Origin: Episyrphus balteatus
Lineage: Eukaryota; Arthropoda; Insecta; Diptera; Syrphidae
Direction: 5' to 3'
DNA length: 64,000 nucleotides
Assembly: GCF_945859705.1 (NCBI RefSeq)
Contig: NC_079136.1
Span: 114,821,028 to 114,885,027 of the forward strand
Position 1 is the first letter of the stretch, and each line of letters begins with the position of its first letter. Of this stretch, positions 1 to 11,813 are shown in pieces. Under the pieces are notes generated by a model. The model was not told where the DNA came from. It saw only the letters and a program-made list of their open reading frames with translations, and searched no databases. The position numbers were made by a program, and so were the translations under genes.

Positions 1-46
1 ATCTTTCTTTTTAATTTTAAGCCATGTAACGTTTTGTCTGGGTCCT

Positions 47-457
47 TATTCTGGTTCTGTGAAAAAATGAAATGATAAAATTTTCACCATCGGAGTTTTC
101 ATTCGACTTTTCATGATCGTAAAAATATAATTTTTGACGTATTCTATGGCAACTTTTAATTTTCTTGTTAAAAAAAGGGTTGAATTTCCTTTTTTCATCA
201 AAATTTGTGTCTTGATATATGTATGTAGGTACGCAGTTCAACGGTTGTTTGTATTGCTCGACTGCTAATCTTTTTATGTGGGCTCGAGCTCCTTTTTTTT
301 TTGTTATCATGGCAGGTACGTATTGTTCATTTCACAGAAAAAATATCGATGAGAAAATTATTTTCATGTGATAGAATTTTGACTTTAATTTCCATGTTTC
401 CACTGAATCAGAATCGATGAAAACTATTTTCATCAAACTTTTTACAGAACCAGAATA
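47..457. repeat. MITE-like element with 14-bp inverted ends
   Basis: TATTCTGGTTCTGT at 47-60 is matched by its exact reverse complement at 444-457. The adjoining bases (GAAAAAATGA and ATTTTCATCG) also echo one another. The interior is AT-rich and non-coding. The short spacing and absent coding content suggest a non-autonomous DNA transposon. No target duplication was recognised. Confidence 0.55.
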
Positions 458-483
458 GCCCACCTAAAGTAGAACAGAGAACA

Positions 484-563
484 GGGGTCGAATCACGGCA
501 CACGGTTGTTAACGTATGAACGCTATCTGTTCCTACCTTTTTCTTTTACCGTGATTCGACCCC
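484..563. repeat. 80-bp stem-loop, hAT-like ends
   Basis: A perfect 15-bp inverted repeat, GGGGTCGAATCACGG at 484-498 and its complement at 549-563, encloses 50 bp. The CAGGGGTCG-type end resembles hAT termini, so this may be a minimal or deleted hAT MITE. Confidence 0.5.
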
Positions 564-963
564 AGGTATTGAAAATTAAGTTTTGTTATGCGTTGAACTG
601 TAAGCTAGGTTTAAACAGTATTTTCAAAACCGTCTTGTTGTTAGGTTCTAATTCAAAAACGGACATCTTACACACCGGCGATAAAACCAAGAGTGTAAAT
701 GCAGCTTAGATATGGGTGTCCATTACTAAAAACATCGGGTGTCCACTACTGAAAAAATGGTGTCGGTAAGGGTTTACATTTTTAATTTTGATATTTTTAA
801 GGAATTACTTAATTATTTATGCTTTCATTATACTTAAAAACCATTTCTTATAGTTAAATTAACCATTTAAATAATTAAAATTGAAGCAGTGTAGGGAAAG
901 TTATGAATTTTCAAACACAAATTATCCCTTAAGGGTGTCGGTCACTGGGTACGTTACCCTATA

Positions 964-1217
964 TAGTTTTCTGAAGGTTTTTGGAATGCTGAACCTGAAT
1001 CCGAAGTCAGAAAAAATTGATTGACCTCCGTTTAAAAAAAAAAAAACTATTACCTTTATAAAAATTTTTTTTTTTTTGAATTTAATACCTAACGGTAATA
1101 TTTCAAGAACGGAGGCTAATAGAATTTTTATGATTTCGGACTCGAGCTTAGCACCTCAAAAGCTTTGAAAAAAGTTTATTTTGGTTCTTGTGTCAAAAAA
1201 AAATTAAATTGACTAGT
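964..1217. repeat. Family C foldback, short copy
   Basis: The left half (964 to about 1050) is a degenerate reverse complement of the right half (about 1095-1217). Both contain the block GTAATATTTCAAGAACGGAGGC...GAGCTTAGCACCTC...TTTGGTTCTTGTG. The same block recurs at 3620-3790 and 51961-52530, and the TIRs resemble those at 38800-40204. It is non-coding. Confidence 0.6.
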
Positions 1218-1254
1218 GCTGTTTTTGAGCAAAGGATTACCTCTACTTGAACTT

Positions 1255-3545
1255 CTAGTCCTAAATGCATTTATGATGTTCATATATGGGCGACCCAGCA
1301 GTTTGTACCACCCCCAAATTTTTTTTGCTCATTTGATAGAGCATTGGCTGAATATCATTACCCTGATTTTTCGCACTCGCGAAATTCACCTTTCGTCCGC
1401 CATCTTGGATTCTAGTTTTTGTTGAATATCTCGATTTCTATTTATCCTACATAAAAGTTTTATATACAGAAACGTAGGCAATTAAATTTCGCGTCATTTA
1501 TGTAACTGTTTTTCGATATTCTGAATATTAAAAAAGTTATAGCCAAAAAAGTAAAACAAGACGAAAAAAATGACAATTTTAAAGTTTTGAGGGCAAAATT
1601 ATGAAAAAACCTTCCGAGAGAAGATTATTCACCTTAAAATTCTCTACTGCTATTAAATTTTTTTTTGTACCGCTATAAATGGCGACCTTAGGACAACAAG
1701 GTTCTAACTGACATTTATTCCAAAATTGAGTTATATATTGCATTACACTTAAAAGGCTTCGCTCTTTCGATTGCCGCTATCCAAATTTGGCTATCTCTTT
1801 CCGTTTATGAAATCGCGACCTCAGAACAACAAGGTTCTAACCGACAATTTTGAAAATCAAATCTAGGTAAATTCGTGGAGCTCTTTCGATTCCCGCTATC
1901 TATTTTGCTCTATCTTTCTCCGTTTCGAAGATAACCAGGGCTACAGAGTTCTATCTGCATAATTTTCATTTGCTTCAATATGCTTCTAACTTCCACTTAG
2001 AACTTTGTTTCACAAAATATCCAGAGATACAGAGTTCTATCTGCCTCTTTTTCGATTTGAGTTCCGAGCAACAGGGTTCTAACTTCAAACAAAGTTGCAG
2101 TTAGAACTTTGTTACATGTTTAGACGCAAAAACTGAATGCTGAGCAATTAGACTTTGTTTATTATTTCGAAATAGAATTTATTATCAAAACATTGCTGTA
2201 ATCCACTACTCTTAAACAAAAAGAAAAAAAATATTTAAATCTTTTTATTTCAACGCATCCCAATTCTTCAATATCGAATAACTAAGGTCACAAGAATAAA
2301 AATTGTACATAGAACCTTATTGTTCTAAATTTAATTGTCGCATCGTTGAGCAACGAAGTCCTTTATCCTATATGGTTTTTTATTAAAGTCAAATTTAAGG
2401 GTTAAAAATGTGTTTTTGTTTAATTTTTTAAGCTAAAATCTTGAAGATTTCCTATAAACTCATCGAATTGTAATCAAACTTTTGAAATTGAAATCAAACT
2501 TTTCATACACAGTGACGGTATAAAGGTGTTTCAATATTCAGATGCGTTTTTCTCAAAACACACTAAGTCTTAGGTGTAGGTACTTAGAACCTTGTTGTTC
2601 TAGGGTCGCGAAATAACGTCTAATTTTATGCGAGGGCTGCCAGAAATGTTGTATCTTAATCCATGCACTTTTTACCTTAACAAAAAAGAAACAAGGTTTT
2701 ATCTGAAAAACTAAATTCCTTATCGTGACACATACCTAGTTCTATCTGGTAATTAGAACCTTCTTGTCCTACGTTTATTTACCTTATCGTTGAGCAACAA
2801 AGTTCTATCGATTTTTTTAATTATAAATTATTGATTAACTCTATTGATAGTTTTTATTGAATTAAAGCAACGAAATCCATGAAACATAATAATTTACAAA
2901 TTGAAGAACATGTTTAGAATCAAGTTTTGGTAGAAAAGTTATAGACGATGAAATATTACATCTTCGTTTTCTCTAAAGTGATAAGAGTGCATATAGAACC
3001 TTCTTGTCCTAAGGTCGCGAAATACTAAAGTTATTAAACTTTTTTTGTTTAAAAATGGTCTTTTTTGTTTATGTTTTTTATCTTTAATAATTATTTCTTA
3101 ATTTTTTTTTTTACCAAATCTTAAACTTTAAATGATTAGTGAGTATTTTATAGATTTATGTTACAAGAGAAAATTCTTTTCTCGGAAGGTTTTTTTCCTA
3201 ATTTTGATAAAAAGTGCTCAAAACTTTAAAATTGTCTTTTTTTTCGTTTTTTTTGCTTGTAATTTTTTTAGTATTCAGAAAAAGTATTAGTATATCGAAA
3301 AAGTGTTTTTAACATAAATGACGCGAAATTTAATTGTCTACGTTTTTTTGTATCGACAACTTTTATGTAGGATAAATAGAAATCGAATCAACAAAAACTA
3401 AAATCCAAGATGGTGGCCGAAAGGTGAATTTTGCGAGTGCGAAAAATCAGTGTAATGATATTCAGCCAGTGCTCTATCGAATGAGCAAAAAAATTTTGAA
3501 GTTGATACAAACTGCTGGGTCAAATTATAAATGCACTGGACTATT
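1255..3545. repeat. 2.3-kb foldback element with repeated internal GTTCTA motif
   Basis: The arms of about 370 bp (1255 to about 1640 and about 3170-3545) are inverted copies. Landmarks are GACCCAGCAGTTTGTA, GCTCATTTGATAGAGCA, GATTTTTCGCACTCGCG and the block containing CCATCTTGGATTC. The 1.5-kb centre carries about 15 copies of ACAARGTTCTA in both orientations (for example near 1695, 1830, 1945, 2025, 2060, 2345, 2585, 2755, 2795 and 2995), several followed by TCTG or preceded by GAGCA. There is no coding capacity. It looks like a non-autonomous foldback whose interior is a motif array. Confidence 0.7.
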
Positions 3546-3619
3546 AAGATATCTCGAGCAATAAAAAAATATGGGAAACATTTAAATTTTAAATAGTTTT
3601 TGAAAGCAGGCACCGTTAC

Positions 3620-3790
3620 AAATTTATTTGTAATAAATTACCTCACGTAATAACATAACCTCGAAAACTAGCCAAAATGACGTCTTTCGGCATTTGATAA
3701 CTGTAATATTTCAAAAAAGGAGGGCAATCAAACTTCTGACCTTCAGGAAAATAATTTAGTTCTTGTGGCAAAATCTTGTTAACCAGGTAT
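3620..3790 (+). repeat. Family C fragment (right end)
   Basis: The order GTAATATTTCAAAAAAGGAGGGCAAT, CTTCTGACCTTCAG, TTTAGTTCTTGTGGCAAAA, TTGTTAACCAG matches the right end of the 51961-52530 copy. It abuts the large foldback at 1255-3545, so the two may have moved together or one inserted next to the other. Confidence 0.5.
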
Positions 3791-3903
3791 AATTAGATTT
3801 TTCAAGGAATTTCATATATTGATTTCTAGTAGAAAAAGGAATTTTGAGAAAAAAAGCCGAAAAACGTTAGAGCCATTTTTTAAAGAAAATGCATTATAAT
3901 TTT

Positions 3904-3955
3904 GCGGGTGGCAATGGTGCAGTGGATGTAGTGCTTGACTGCTAACCTAGACGTG
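3904..3955 (+). mobile_element. tRNA-derived SINE head fragment
   Basis: TGGTGCAGTGG fits the pol III A-box consensus (TRGYNNARNNG). It is followed by GTAGTGCTTGACTGCTAACC, which looks like a tRNA anticodon arm. The B-box that should follow (GGTTCGANTCC) is missing: the sequence turns into GTGGGTGAAGAG. I call it a truncated SINE head, not a tRNA. Confidence 0.4.
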
Positions 3956-4000
3956 GGTGAAGAGCCATTAGTCCACGGGCCAAAAGTCCATAATGACTCA

Positions 4001-4058
4001 CTTGGGTGGGTTATAAGTCCACAAATCAATTATATTATGGACTTACAACCCACCCAAG
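4001..4058. repeat. Stem-loop, 20-bp arms
   Basis: CTTGGGTGGGTTATAAGTCC at 4001-4020 pairs with its near-perfect complement ending at 4058 around a 16-bp loop. AGTCCA and related words recur just upstream (3970-3992), giving a small cluster. Confidence 0.5.
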
Positions 4059-4731
4059 GGTGTCAGAAATCCACAAAAAAGTGAGCCAGAACCATGGTTA
4101 CCACAATGGTCATATATGACCAAAATTGGTCATTTTATATTCACTTGGTCATTTGGTCACTTTTTATTCCATTTGGTCATTTTTTCTGAAGAAATTAACA
4201 AAGTATCAGCCTGCGCTATTATTAGTTTCCAGTAAAAAGTTCTATCCGAAATATTTTTTGTTCGACTAGTTTCTTATGTTCTTACCAAAATTTTAGTGAG
4301 AAACGAGCTGTTTACTACCTAGCATATAACCGGAAAAGAAAGTTCGAAATACGGGGAGTTTTCCGAACGTGAACAACTTTTCGACCACAACTCAGAATAA
4401 GGGAAAAGTGGCATTTAATTTTTTCGGGTATAATCTTGTTCACGTGAAAGCTCTACTTTCAATTTTCATGTCCACAAAAAATTAAAGGATGCCATGTTGG
4501 GTATATACAAATAAACATTATATCAAAAATATTACTTCTTGTCCAGAAGAACAGAGAATTTTTTTGAGTACATTTAAGATGTTTTTATAGTAAAAAAAGC
4601 TGGGAAACTTTTAATCTAAAACAATCAATTTTATCAATAAACATTTTAAATAACATCAATGATCTTCATTTTTAGGAAGTTTCAGTTTCAAATTTATAGA
4701 TAATTTTCCCAATTTCAATTTTTACTGAAAA

Positions 4732-5203
4732 GGGTTCGGACTTCAGTTTCAAAATATCGAAGCAACTTTGAAAAAAAAAGTGAAGTAGATCCAAAATTTC
4801 GGAAGTAGATTTCAAAATTAAACTTTCAGAACATTTACATAATTTACAAAAATTTATTCTAAAAAAATATCTAACAAATAATCTAAAAAATGTTTGATCA
4901 GGAATTCTTCAAAATCAAGTCAAAATTATTTTGATACACTTTATTTATATTTTGAATTTGAATAATAATTGACCTCCATTCATATTTTGAGATTTCAGTT
5001 GAGCTTTATTCCTCAATGCCTCGACCAGATTCAAAATCGAAGTTAAATCCCTTTCTCTAATTTTTCTAAATTTATTATTTGAAAAATATTTTTCAATCGA
5101 GAAATAGAAGTAGTTCCTAAAAAAGAGAAGTAGAGAAGTAGATTTTATTTTTTTCCCAAATACGAAGTAAATCTACTTCGATCAAAGTAAAGTCCGAACC
5201 CTG
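4732..5203. mobile_element. hAT-like MITE with GAAGTAGA subterminal repeats
   Basis: GGGTTCGGACTT at 4732-4743 is matched by AAGTCCGAACCC at 5190-5201. The right end reads CAGGGTTCGGACTT outward-in, a typical hAT terminus. GAAGTAGA occurs repeatedly inside (near 4780, 4800, 5108, 5125-5140 and 5164), resembling the subterminal binding repeats of hAT elements. Flanking 8-mers do not match well, so no target duplication is claimed. Confidence 0.55.
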
Positions 5204-5350
5204 CTATTAAGACATTGTTCCGTTGCAAAACTTGAACCCGAAAAATGAGGATCATTTTCGTCAACAACTCTACAAGATTTTAAGCAAGGTCTGATATTTT
5301 CAGGGCTATGAGCTGAAGTGAACCAACAACAAAAAATGGCATGGGTAAAT

Positions 5351-5601
5351 TTTTTACTTGCGATATAGGTACTATAGGGCAAGTTTAGGATTCGTAAAAA
5401 AAAATCGAACTCGAGATAACAATTTAACATGACATTACGATGATGGAGAATGCCAAAAAAGTGGGGCCGGCAATTCTTTCTGTCTGTCTGTCTGTATATA
5501 CCTCGAGCTACAGCCTAAACGAGTGAAGTGATTTTCTTCAAACTTGGTAGTTAGCAGTTTTTGGTGATTCCCGTGCGACCCCAGTCGTGCATTTTATTTT
5601 A
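5351..5601 (+). mobile_element. Family A copy 1 (internally deleted)
   Basis: It begins TTTTTACTTGCGATATAGG, continues through GACATTACGATGATGGAGAA, a (TCTG)4 run and CCTCGAGCTACAGCCTAAAC, and ends GTGCGACCCCAGTCGTGCAT. At 250 bp it lacks the middle kilobase present in the 11650-12667 copy, which shares nearly identical ends. Confidence 0.8.
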
Positions 5602-6315
5602 GTTATAGCTGTGAGCCCTCCATTTGTGGTTACTGTTCTAATGTCCCTTACGTATATTCTTTATATAATTTTGTCTTTAGTTAAAAGTTAGCAGAAACAA
5701 ATTATTTTGGTCATTTTTAATTGTGTTTGGTCATTTTTATTTACATTCTTGGTCACAAATTTTTTTTTTTAAGTGGCAACCGTGTCTATGATAGCCGGTT
5801 TTCCAAAAACTATGGCAATGATCGGGATTCTACTTTTTAAATAATGGCAAACATGTATTCATCAATTTTAAACTTGCGATAATTACAATGTAAATATGTT
5901 ATCTATGTTATGTAAATTTTACATAGTACCTATACTAAACAAGTGTAGCCATAAACGATTTTATTGGTAAATTCGAAATTTGTTAAAAAAATGTTCAATC
6001 GAATCGAAGTAAAACATTATTTTGGTTATTAAATTCAAAATTCAAACTCTATTTCCTATCTTTGAAGTAGAAACAACCCAATTTTTTTCTTACAATTAAT
6101 CTTGTATATTATTTATCATTGCAACATGTTGCTCACCTCAGCATCATATATCCTATGCATAGCTCCCCCCATAATAATAAACAAAATGAAAGTGTGGGGA
6201 AATAATATCCGTTTTTTATATTTTTCTCGAAAATTATGTTGTCACAAATGATTTTTATATATTCCGAAGTCACAATTGGTTTCTGATCGGCTTACCAAAA
6301 ATTCAAAAAAATTAT

Positions 6316-7200
6316 TTTTGAAGTGAAAACTTCTTTAGTATCGTGATTTGAAACAAGATGAAACGAAAACGCGACACGACTTCAACTTGTTATAACTTTT
6401 TTGTTTTAATAGATAGATGAATGAAATTTGTACTGTAGATAGGTAATTAAATAAATTATAATTGTACAAAATTTCAATTAATTTTATATTCAAAATTCGG
6501 AGATAACGGTAAAAAGATGTTCTTTTGCAACACACGTTATATCTTTTGATCTAGTGCACATACAAATTTGATTTAACTTTAATACGCATGCTGATAACAT
6601 AACCTTTTATTTTATATATCACACATAACGTTACGTGCTCTACAAGTTACACAATCTTAAATTGAAAAAAATTTAAAAATACCTCAAAACACCTGTGGAG
6701 ATCTGTTGGCGATGACCAGCTACCAGTGTAGGAAGTACCGTAATCTCAGTCTGGAAATTCGACATGGTTGACTCTAACTGCTCTTGTAAACATCTTTGAA
6801 ATAAGATTTTTACATCATTTTACAAGGTGAAACAATAAGCTTTCACATGGTATAAATTTTTGTATAGGTTGTCAAATACAAAAATTGATTTAATAGCATG
6901 AGAACATAAAAATAAATGTTTTTTTGCTTCTTGGATGAAATTTCATCGAGTTCAAAAAATTCTAGCTCTTTTTGTAGATGTCTCATAGACCTGATCGATA
7001 AATATATTTTGAGCTAAGACAACAAGCTTTCAGATGATATAAAATTTATATAGTTTGTCATATAAAAACATGGATTTGAAGGTGATAGAATAAAAATAGG
7101 TAGATTTTTTCTATTTTATTTTTTTTTTTTGCAAGAAAAATGATTTTTTAAGGTTTCACTTCTACCACGTGTTAATTGCACACATGATTTTTTTTTTTTA
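6316..7200 (+). mobile_element. Family B copy 1 (uninterrupted reference copy)
   Basis: It starts TTTTGAAGTGAAAACTTCTTT and ends GGTTTCACTTCTACCACGTG...CACATGA before a T-run. The same 0.9-kb sequence recurs at 55391-56926 (same strand, interrupted) and, reverse-complemented, around 33680-34445. GAAGTGAAA/TTTCACTTC forms short inverted ends. A near-palindrome (CACGTGTTAATTGCACACATG) lies at the 3' end. The interior is AT-rich and non-coding. Confidence 0.75.
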
Positions 7201-7431
7201 ATTGGAATGGCTATCTGGGAGCAGCTTATAAATATAGGTATTCATATGGGCCCGGCAATAACAATTGAAATTGAACACTATCTTCTAAAGAGATTAATTA
7301 AAGCGCAAAATTATGTATTTAGTAAAATGCTAAAACCATTTTAATAAGTTTTTAAGTCTGAAAGCAGATTGATTTTAAAAGCTTGGTAAAGAGGTACCAA
7401 AATGGTTAAACCCAACAAAGAATATCCCGTG

Positions 7432-7476
7432 TATAAAGCTTTACAGGAGCTACATTACCACCTGTAAAGCTTTATA
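7432..7476. repeat. 16-bp perfect stem-loop (TATAAAGCTTTACAGG)
   Basis: Arms at 7432-7447 and 7461-7476 enclose a 13-base loop and are followed by TTTTTGTTAGTCGGGA. A sibling hairpin followed by TTTGTCGGGA sits at 57271-57315. Both lie a few hundred bases downstream of a family B copy. Confidence 0.6.
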
Positions 7477-7983
7477 GAAGCAAATTTTTGTTAGTCGGGA
7501 ATGGCATTATACTAAATCTTTTGAAATTGTGCGCTAATGTTTTTTTTATTCTTTTCATATTCTTCTTAAACTCTAAATCATTCCAAATAATAGAAAAACC
7601 CATGTGGTTTTCATTGATTTTACCTTGTTTTACTGTCGCTACTACCAAAATAATTCCATACTACGGGCGGGCAAAAAAGAAAGAAAAAAAACTGGAGAAA
7701 CTAAAATCAGAAGAAAAAAAATATGGAGAAACTTATGGTGGAAGTCTGGCAACGATGGTCCCAGACAATTATTTGTGTACGAAAAAGAGATGGAGATTTC
7801 TCCATATATTCTAGTACAATTTTCATTATTTTTGTATATTATATAGGGTTTTAATTTTCGCTTCAGCAGAGTACTAGAACTTAGCTGTTGAATTTAATCA
7901 TTTTTTAGGTTATCCATTAATGGTAGGCATGTTCTACTAAAAGTTAATCGTCAAAAGTAATAAAAGTGTTAATGTACCTAGAT

Positions 7984-8604
7984 ATAATTGAATCATTTAT
8001 TTGCAAAACATGATAAGTCCATGATTTTAAATTTTTCAGGAGAAGAAAAAAACGTTCTATTTTCTTTTGATATGCGTAGAAAAATTTATAAAAAATATAT
8101 TCTGTAGAACTCTTGCCTAGCTACAAAATACCGTTTCGTTTTTAATTTTTGGAGCGATAGCTCAAAAGATAAAAAATAAAAACGCTTTTGGACTTATCAT
8201 ACTTTGAAAATAAACGGATGTGAAATTAGTTTTTAAATGGATATGCAATTTTGCTTTTAGCCCCAGTCTATCAAACAATTGTATTTGAGAATAAAATACA
8301 ATGTCCGGACTGCTAACTTAACTTTAAAGTAGCTTTAAACTTAAGATTTTCAGCCATTAATCTAATATACCATTTACACAAAAAGAAGCTGTTGTTTATT
8401 TTCAAAAGATGATAAGTCCGGGACTTATTCTGTTTTTGATACTAAAAAAATATTTCGCGTAACTGTAAAATCGGATATAGATGGAGTAGATAGTTGATAT
8501 TTTAAAGACAGACGTGGTTATCCCTGGAGTACAAATTTAGTCAAAAAAACGAATTTTGAAAAAAAGTGGACTTATCATGTTTTGCAAATAAATGATTCAA
8601 TTAT
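7984..8604. repeat. Foldback with perfect 38-bp inverted ends and four GGACTTATCAT sites
   Basis: Positions 7984-8021 and 8567-8604 are exact reverse complements over 38 bp, with key words TTTGCAAAACATGATAAGTCC. Two further inverted copies of the core (GGACTTATCAT near 8189 and ATGATAAGTCC near 8408) make a nested palindrome. The perfect arms imply recent activity or correction by gene conversion. It is non-coding and lies about 1 kb upstream of the Lamp1 start. Confidence 0.75.
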
Positions 8605-9199
8605 GCAATGGCCACTTTTTACAAAAAGACGAAAATTTAAAAAAGAAATTTGTTTATTTTTCTCTAGACCCATTTGTTTTTGGAAAAAATTACAAAACTT
8701 GTATTTCTGCAACATTATTTTAAATATTTTTTTGTCGGAAAAAACTATAGCTATCACAAAATATCTGTGGCCACAAGCCTTAACCGCCTAAGTCGAGATA
8801 GGATTTTTTAGAGATCGTCTCACTAAAATGCTTGCCATTTATTAATTTGCTGCAATTTCAGCTGCTACATTGGCTCAAGAAGTGAAAAAGTACAAAAGTG
8901 ATTGTATGCTGGCATCACTTTTGTAGAACTAAATATAGCGCCATCTACATTTCAAATCTATGAAATAATAAAAACAACAGCTGTACAAATTTTCTTTGAC
9001 ATTTCATCATCAAAAAAATAGTCATATGATTAATGATTTCTACTCAAAAAAAAAAGAGTCCACCATAAGAACCGCTACTAGTTAAAAAGAGTCAACACTA
9101 TAAAATGAATTGCCTTTTTTTATTTTCTTTCTTTCTTACACAGCTGTTTCATAAAAAAAAATTTCATTCGCATTTTGCATTTATTTTGCCAACATCATT
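8605..9199. other. Upstream flank of Lamp1, nothing recognised
   Basis: This is AT-rich unique-looking sequence between the foldback and the presumed 5'UTR. It would include the core promoter if transcription starts near 9200-9300. I see no firm TATA, E-box or CLEAR-type motif. Confidence 0.4.
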
Positions 9200-9536
9200 C
9201 TCATTTTAATTATCAAAGCGTTCGTTGTTAGTTTTGTCCTCCAAAGAGAATTCAAAGAAAGAAAAAATTATAAATTATTCTGCGCAGAAACAAAAATTCG
9301 CACTTGAGACTGAAAAAAAAAAACAACTAACTCCAAAGAAATTAGAAAATTAACATTCAAATTCCACAACACACGACAAAGGTGAAAAAAATAATTGTTT
9401 TTTCTTTATTTTTCTTTGTTCGTATTTTTATTGATAGAATTTGATAAATAAAATAAAAGTGTTTTTGTTTATTTCTTACAGAATTTTATCATTTATAATT
9501 CGTGAAGAATTTAAGTAAATAGAACGAAGACAAAAA
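9200..9536 (+). promoter_or_regulatory. Probable Lamp1 5'UTR with a 100-bp intron
   Basis: The stretch is A-rich and has stop codons in all forward frames, typical of an insect 5'UTR. A likely UTR intron runs 9382-9481: donor CAAAG|GTGAAA (acceptable but weak) and acceptor preceded by TTTATTTCTTACAG, with a T-rich tract. UTR sequence would then continue from 9482 to the ATG. The transcription start is not identifiable. I place it loosely near 9200-9300 and see no clear TATA box. RNA-seq would settle both the start and the intron. Confidence 0.45.
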
Positions 9537-9603
9537 ATGTTTCGTAATAAATTGATTGTAATTTGTTGCCTGCTTGTTGCTGGGGGCTCATCTTTAATAA
9601 ATG
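9537..9603 (+). CDS. Lamp1: Lamp1 coding exon 1: start codon and signal peptide
   Basis: This exon encodes MFRNKLIVICCLLVAGGSSL and two more residues, a short basic start then a hydrophobic core, as in a secretory signal peptide. The ATG sits in a CAAAAAATG context, close to the insect consensus. In-frame upstream sequence has stop codons, so this is the natural start. The exon ends AATG|GTAAGT, a strong donor leaving one base of a Gly codon, which exon 2 completes as GGC followed by Gln-Val-Gln. Signal cleavage is predicted near Gly23. The exon lies 11.7 kb from exon 2, so it was found by matching splice phase and the need for a signal peptide. A transcript would confirm the pairing. Confidence 0.82.
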
Positions 9604-11772
9604 GTAAGTTGGAATTTGAAAAATAGAGAAAAATATGTTATGACTCAATAAACTAGCTAAATTAACCATTGAACCATTGTAACCTTTGTTTTTTGCGGTT
9701 TATAATTTAATTTATGAGTATTTTTTCCATTTTGCACCTTCAAAATGCTATCGAAATGTGAGAAGGAAATAGAGAAGAACCAAGCTAAAAAGGAAAACCT
9801 ATTTCGTCTCACCACAAAAACCACCTTTATTTTTTTTTTTTACTCAATGCCAATGTCAATTTGGTATTTTTCTTTTATTTATTTACACTACGCATTTTGT
9901 TTTTTTCTCTCCTTAAAAAAAAACAAGAAAAAATTCTAAAAATAGCTTAAAAAAATATGGATTTTCAAAACAAAGAAAGGGTTGAATAGTCGCAAACTCA
10001 TTTTATTTCGTAGAATAAGAAAAAAAAGTCAACAAAATGGCAACAAAAAAAAAGTTCCGTCTCTAAAGCGCAGATAAGAAGTAGAATATCTATGTATAAA
10101 AATGTTTTTTCTATTTCTACTTCTATCTACTCTTTCTAGTTTCTCGCTCGGCGGCGGCGAGTTTCTCCAAAACAAGTCTTTGTTTGGCTGCTGCATTCAC
10201 ATAGTATTAATGACTCATGAACAAACCAACAAAAAATTATAAGGTTTTCTATTTATTAACAATCGAGCGCATTTTAACTCCTATTTTCTGTTGGCATTTA
10301 TTGTGTTTGACACATCATGATTGCATCAGTAGCGTAGCTAGCATTTTGGGGGCCCTGTATTCAAATTTTTGTTTGGGGCCCTCCATCTCCTAGACTAAGA
10401 CACAGCCTTCTTTTTTTTAACTAGTTTCATTGCACCAAAACTTATCAAAGTAGTACTTTTCTTGTCTTTAGGCGAATTCGCTGATTAAATCTTTCATAGC
10501 TGAACAAGATCAAGATTTTCTGCTTTTATGGATAAAATCAAATCAAGTCTGATAACCGTCAATATCCCATAGATATTATGAGGTATTTTTTTTTTAATGT
10601 TTTGACTTGAAAAATGATCTTTGAGCTGTCCTGTAAACCAGAAGGGTGAACAAACCTTAGACAAATTTGAACCAAAAATATAAAAATTGTTAACCCTTTG
10701 CTTCATAGAGGTTTCAGCATGAAACCACCTATTAATTATTTTTTGTTGTAATAATCAAAATTTTAAAATTAGTGCATGAGCTATTGCATTATGACTTATG
10801 AGTACTATACCACCAACAAAAAATTTAATATCTGTATAAAAGTTAATATTTAGTTAAAAAAAAATAGAGGATTTGTGAGGGTTTTCTCAATTTTTCAAGT
10901 AGCCTTAAACTTAGAGCTACAAAATTAAAGAACGGTAACACTGAAAGGGAATGATTATAATGGTTCTTCAATCTATGGAATATGTTAACATGTTTTTAAT
11001 CAGAAAATTTGCTTTTCCAATCTAAATACTAGTTTAATAAGACTTTTTTATCTTTTAGTTTTTTTTTTTACTTAAAAATTTACTTCAACTTTTGTACTCT
11101 CAGCACAAAACATTCCTTATAAAATGTTATTATTAGTACAATCATTATTTTTTCGTTTTTGTGTGTAATTAGAAAATATCAAAACTTTTTCTCAAGATTT
11201 TTGTAATTTTTTCGTGAAAAAAAAATTAAAAAAAAATATTAACTCCGGGAACAAAGGGTTAACCAATAATTTAACTTTGTGGGAAAGTAAAAAAAAAAAT
11301 TATTCTCATATTGTAAATGGGACTTTGTTGCGTAAAAATGTTTTTGCTAATAAAAGTTTGATCAAAAGAAAACAAAGTCAAAAAAATGCGAAATTCAAAA
11401 AAATTTATTTTGCAGAAGTTTAAAAATACCCAGATCCAGAGGAAATGCTCAAACTTCGATTTTGTAGCTCGATTAGTTTTCTACAAAATCGGGGATGTAA
11501 ACCATTCATCTTGGCCTAAGGTTTCTTCAAAATCTGCAAACAAAATTTTTAGAATTGTTCGTATTTTGAAAGTTTACTTTTGAGCTACAAAATTGGGACT
11601 TGTACCGTAAAAGCTACAATTGCTAACAAAAAAAATTTTAAACAGCCGGTTTTTACTTGCGATATAGGTACTATAGGGCAAGTTTAGGATTCGTAAAAAA
11701 AATCGAACTCGAGATAACAATTTTACATGACATTACGATGATGGAGAATGCCAAAAAAGTGGGTCCGGCAAT

Positions 11773-11813
<41 letters not shown>

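Larger units (their letters stand above)
4094..5783. mobile_element. Element bounded by GGTTGCCAC-type inverted ends
   Basis: ATGGTTACCAC at 4094-4104 and the complement of ACGGTTGCCAC at 5773-5783 form short inverted ends. Each is followed inward by repeated TGGTCATTTTTAT words (4108-4190 and 5700-5756). The inside is a composite of other repeats (4732-5203 and 5351-5601), so the pair may bound one interrupted element. The call rests on short imperfect ends. Confidence 0.4.
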
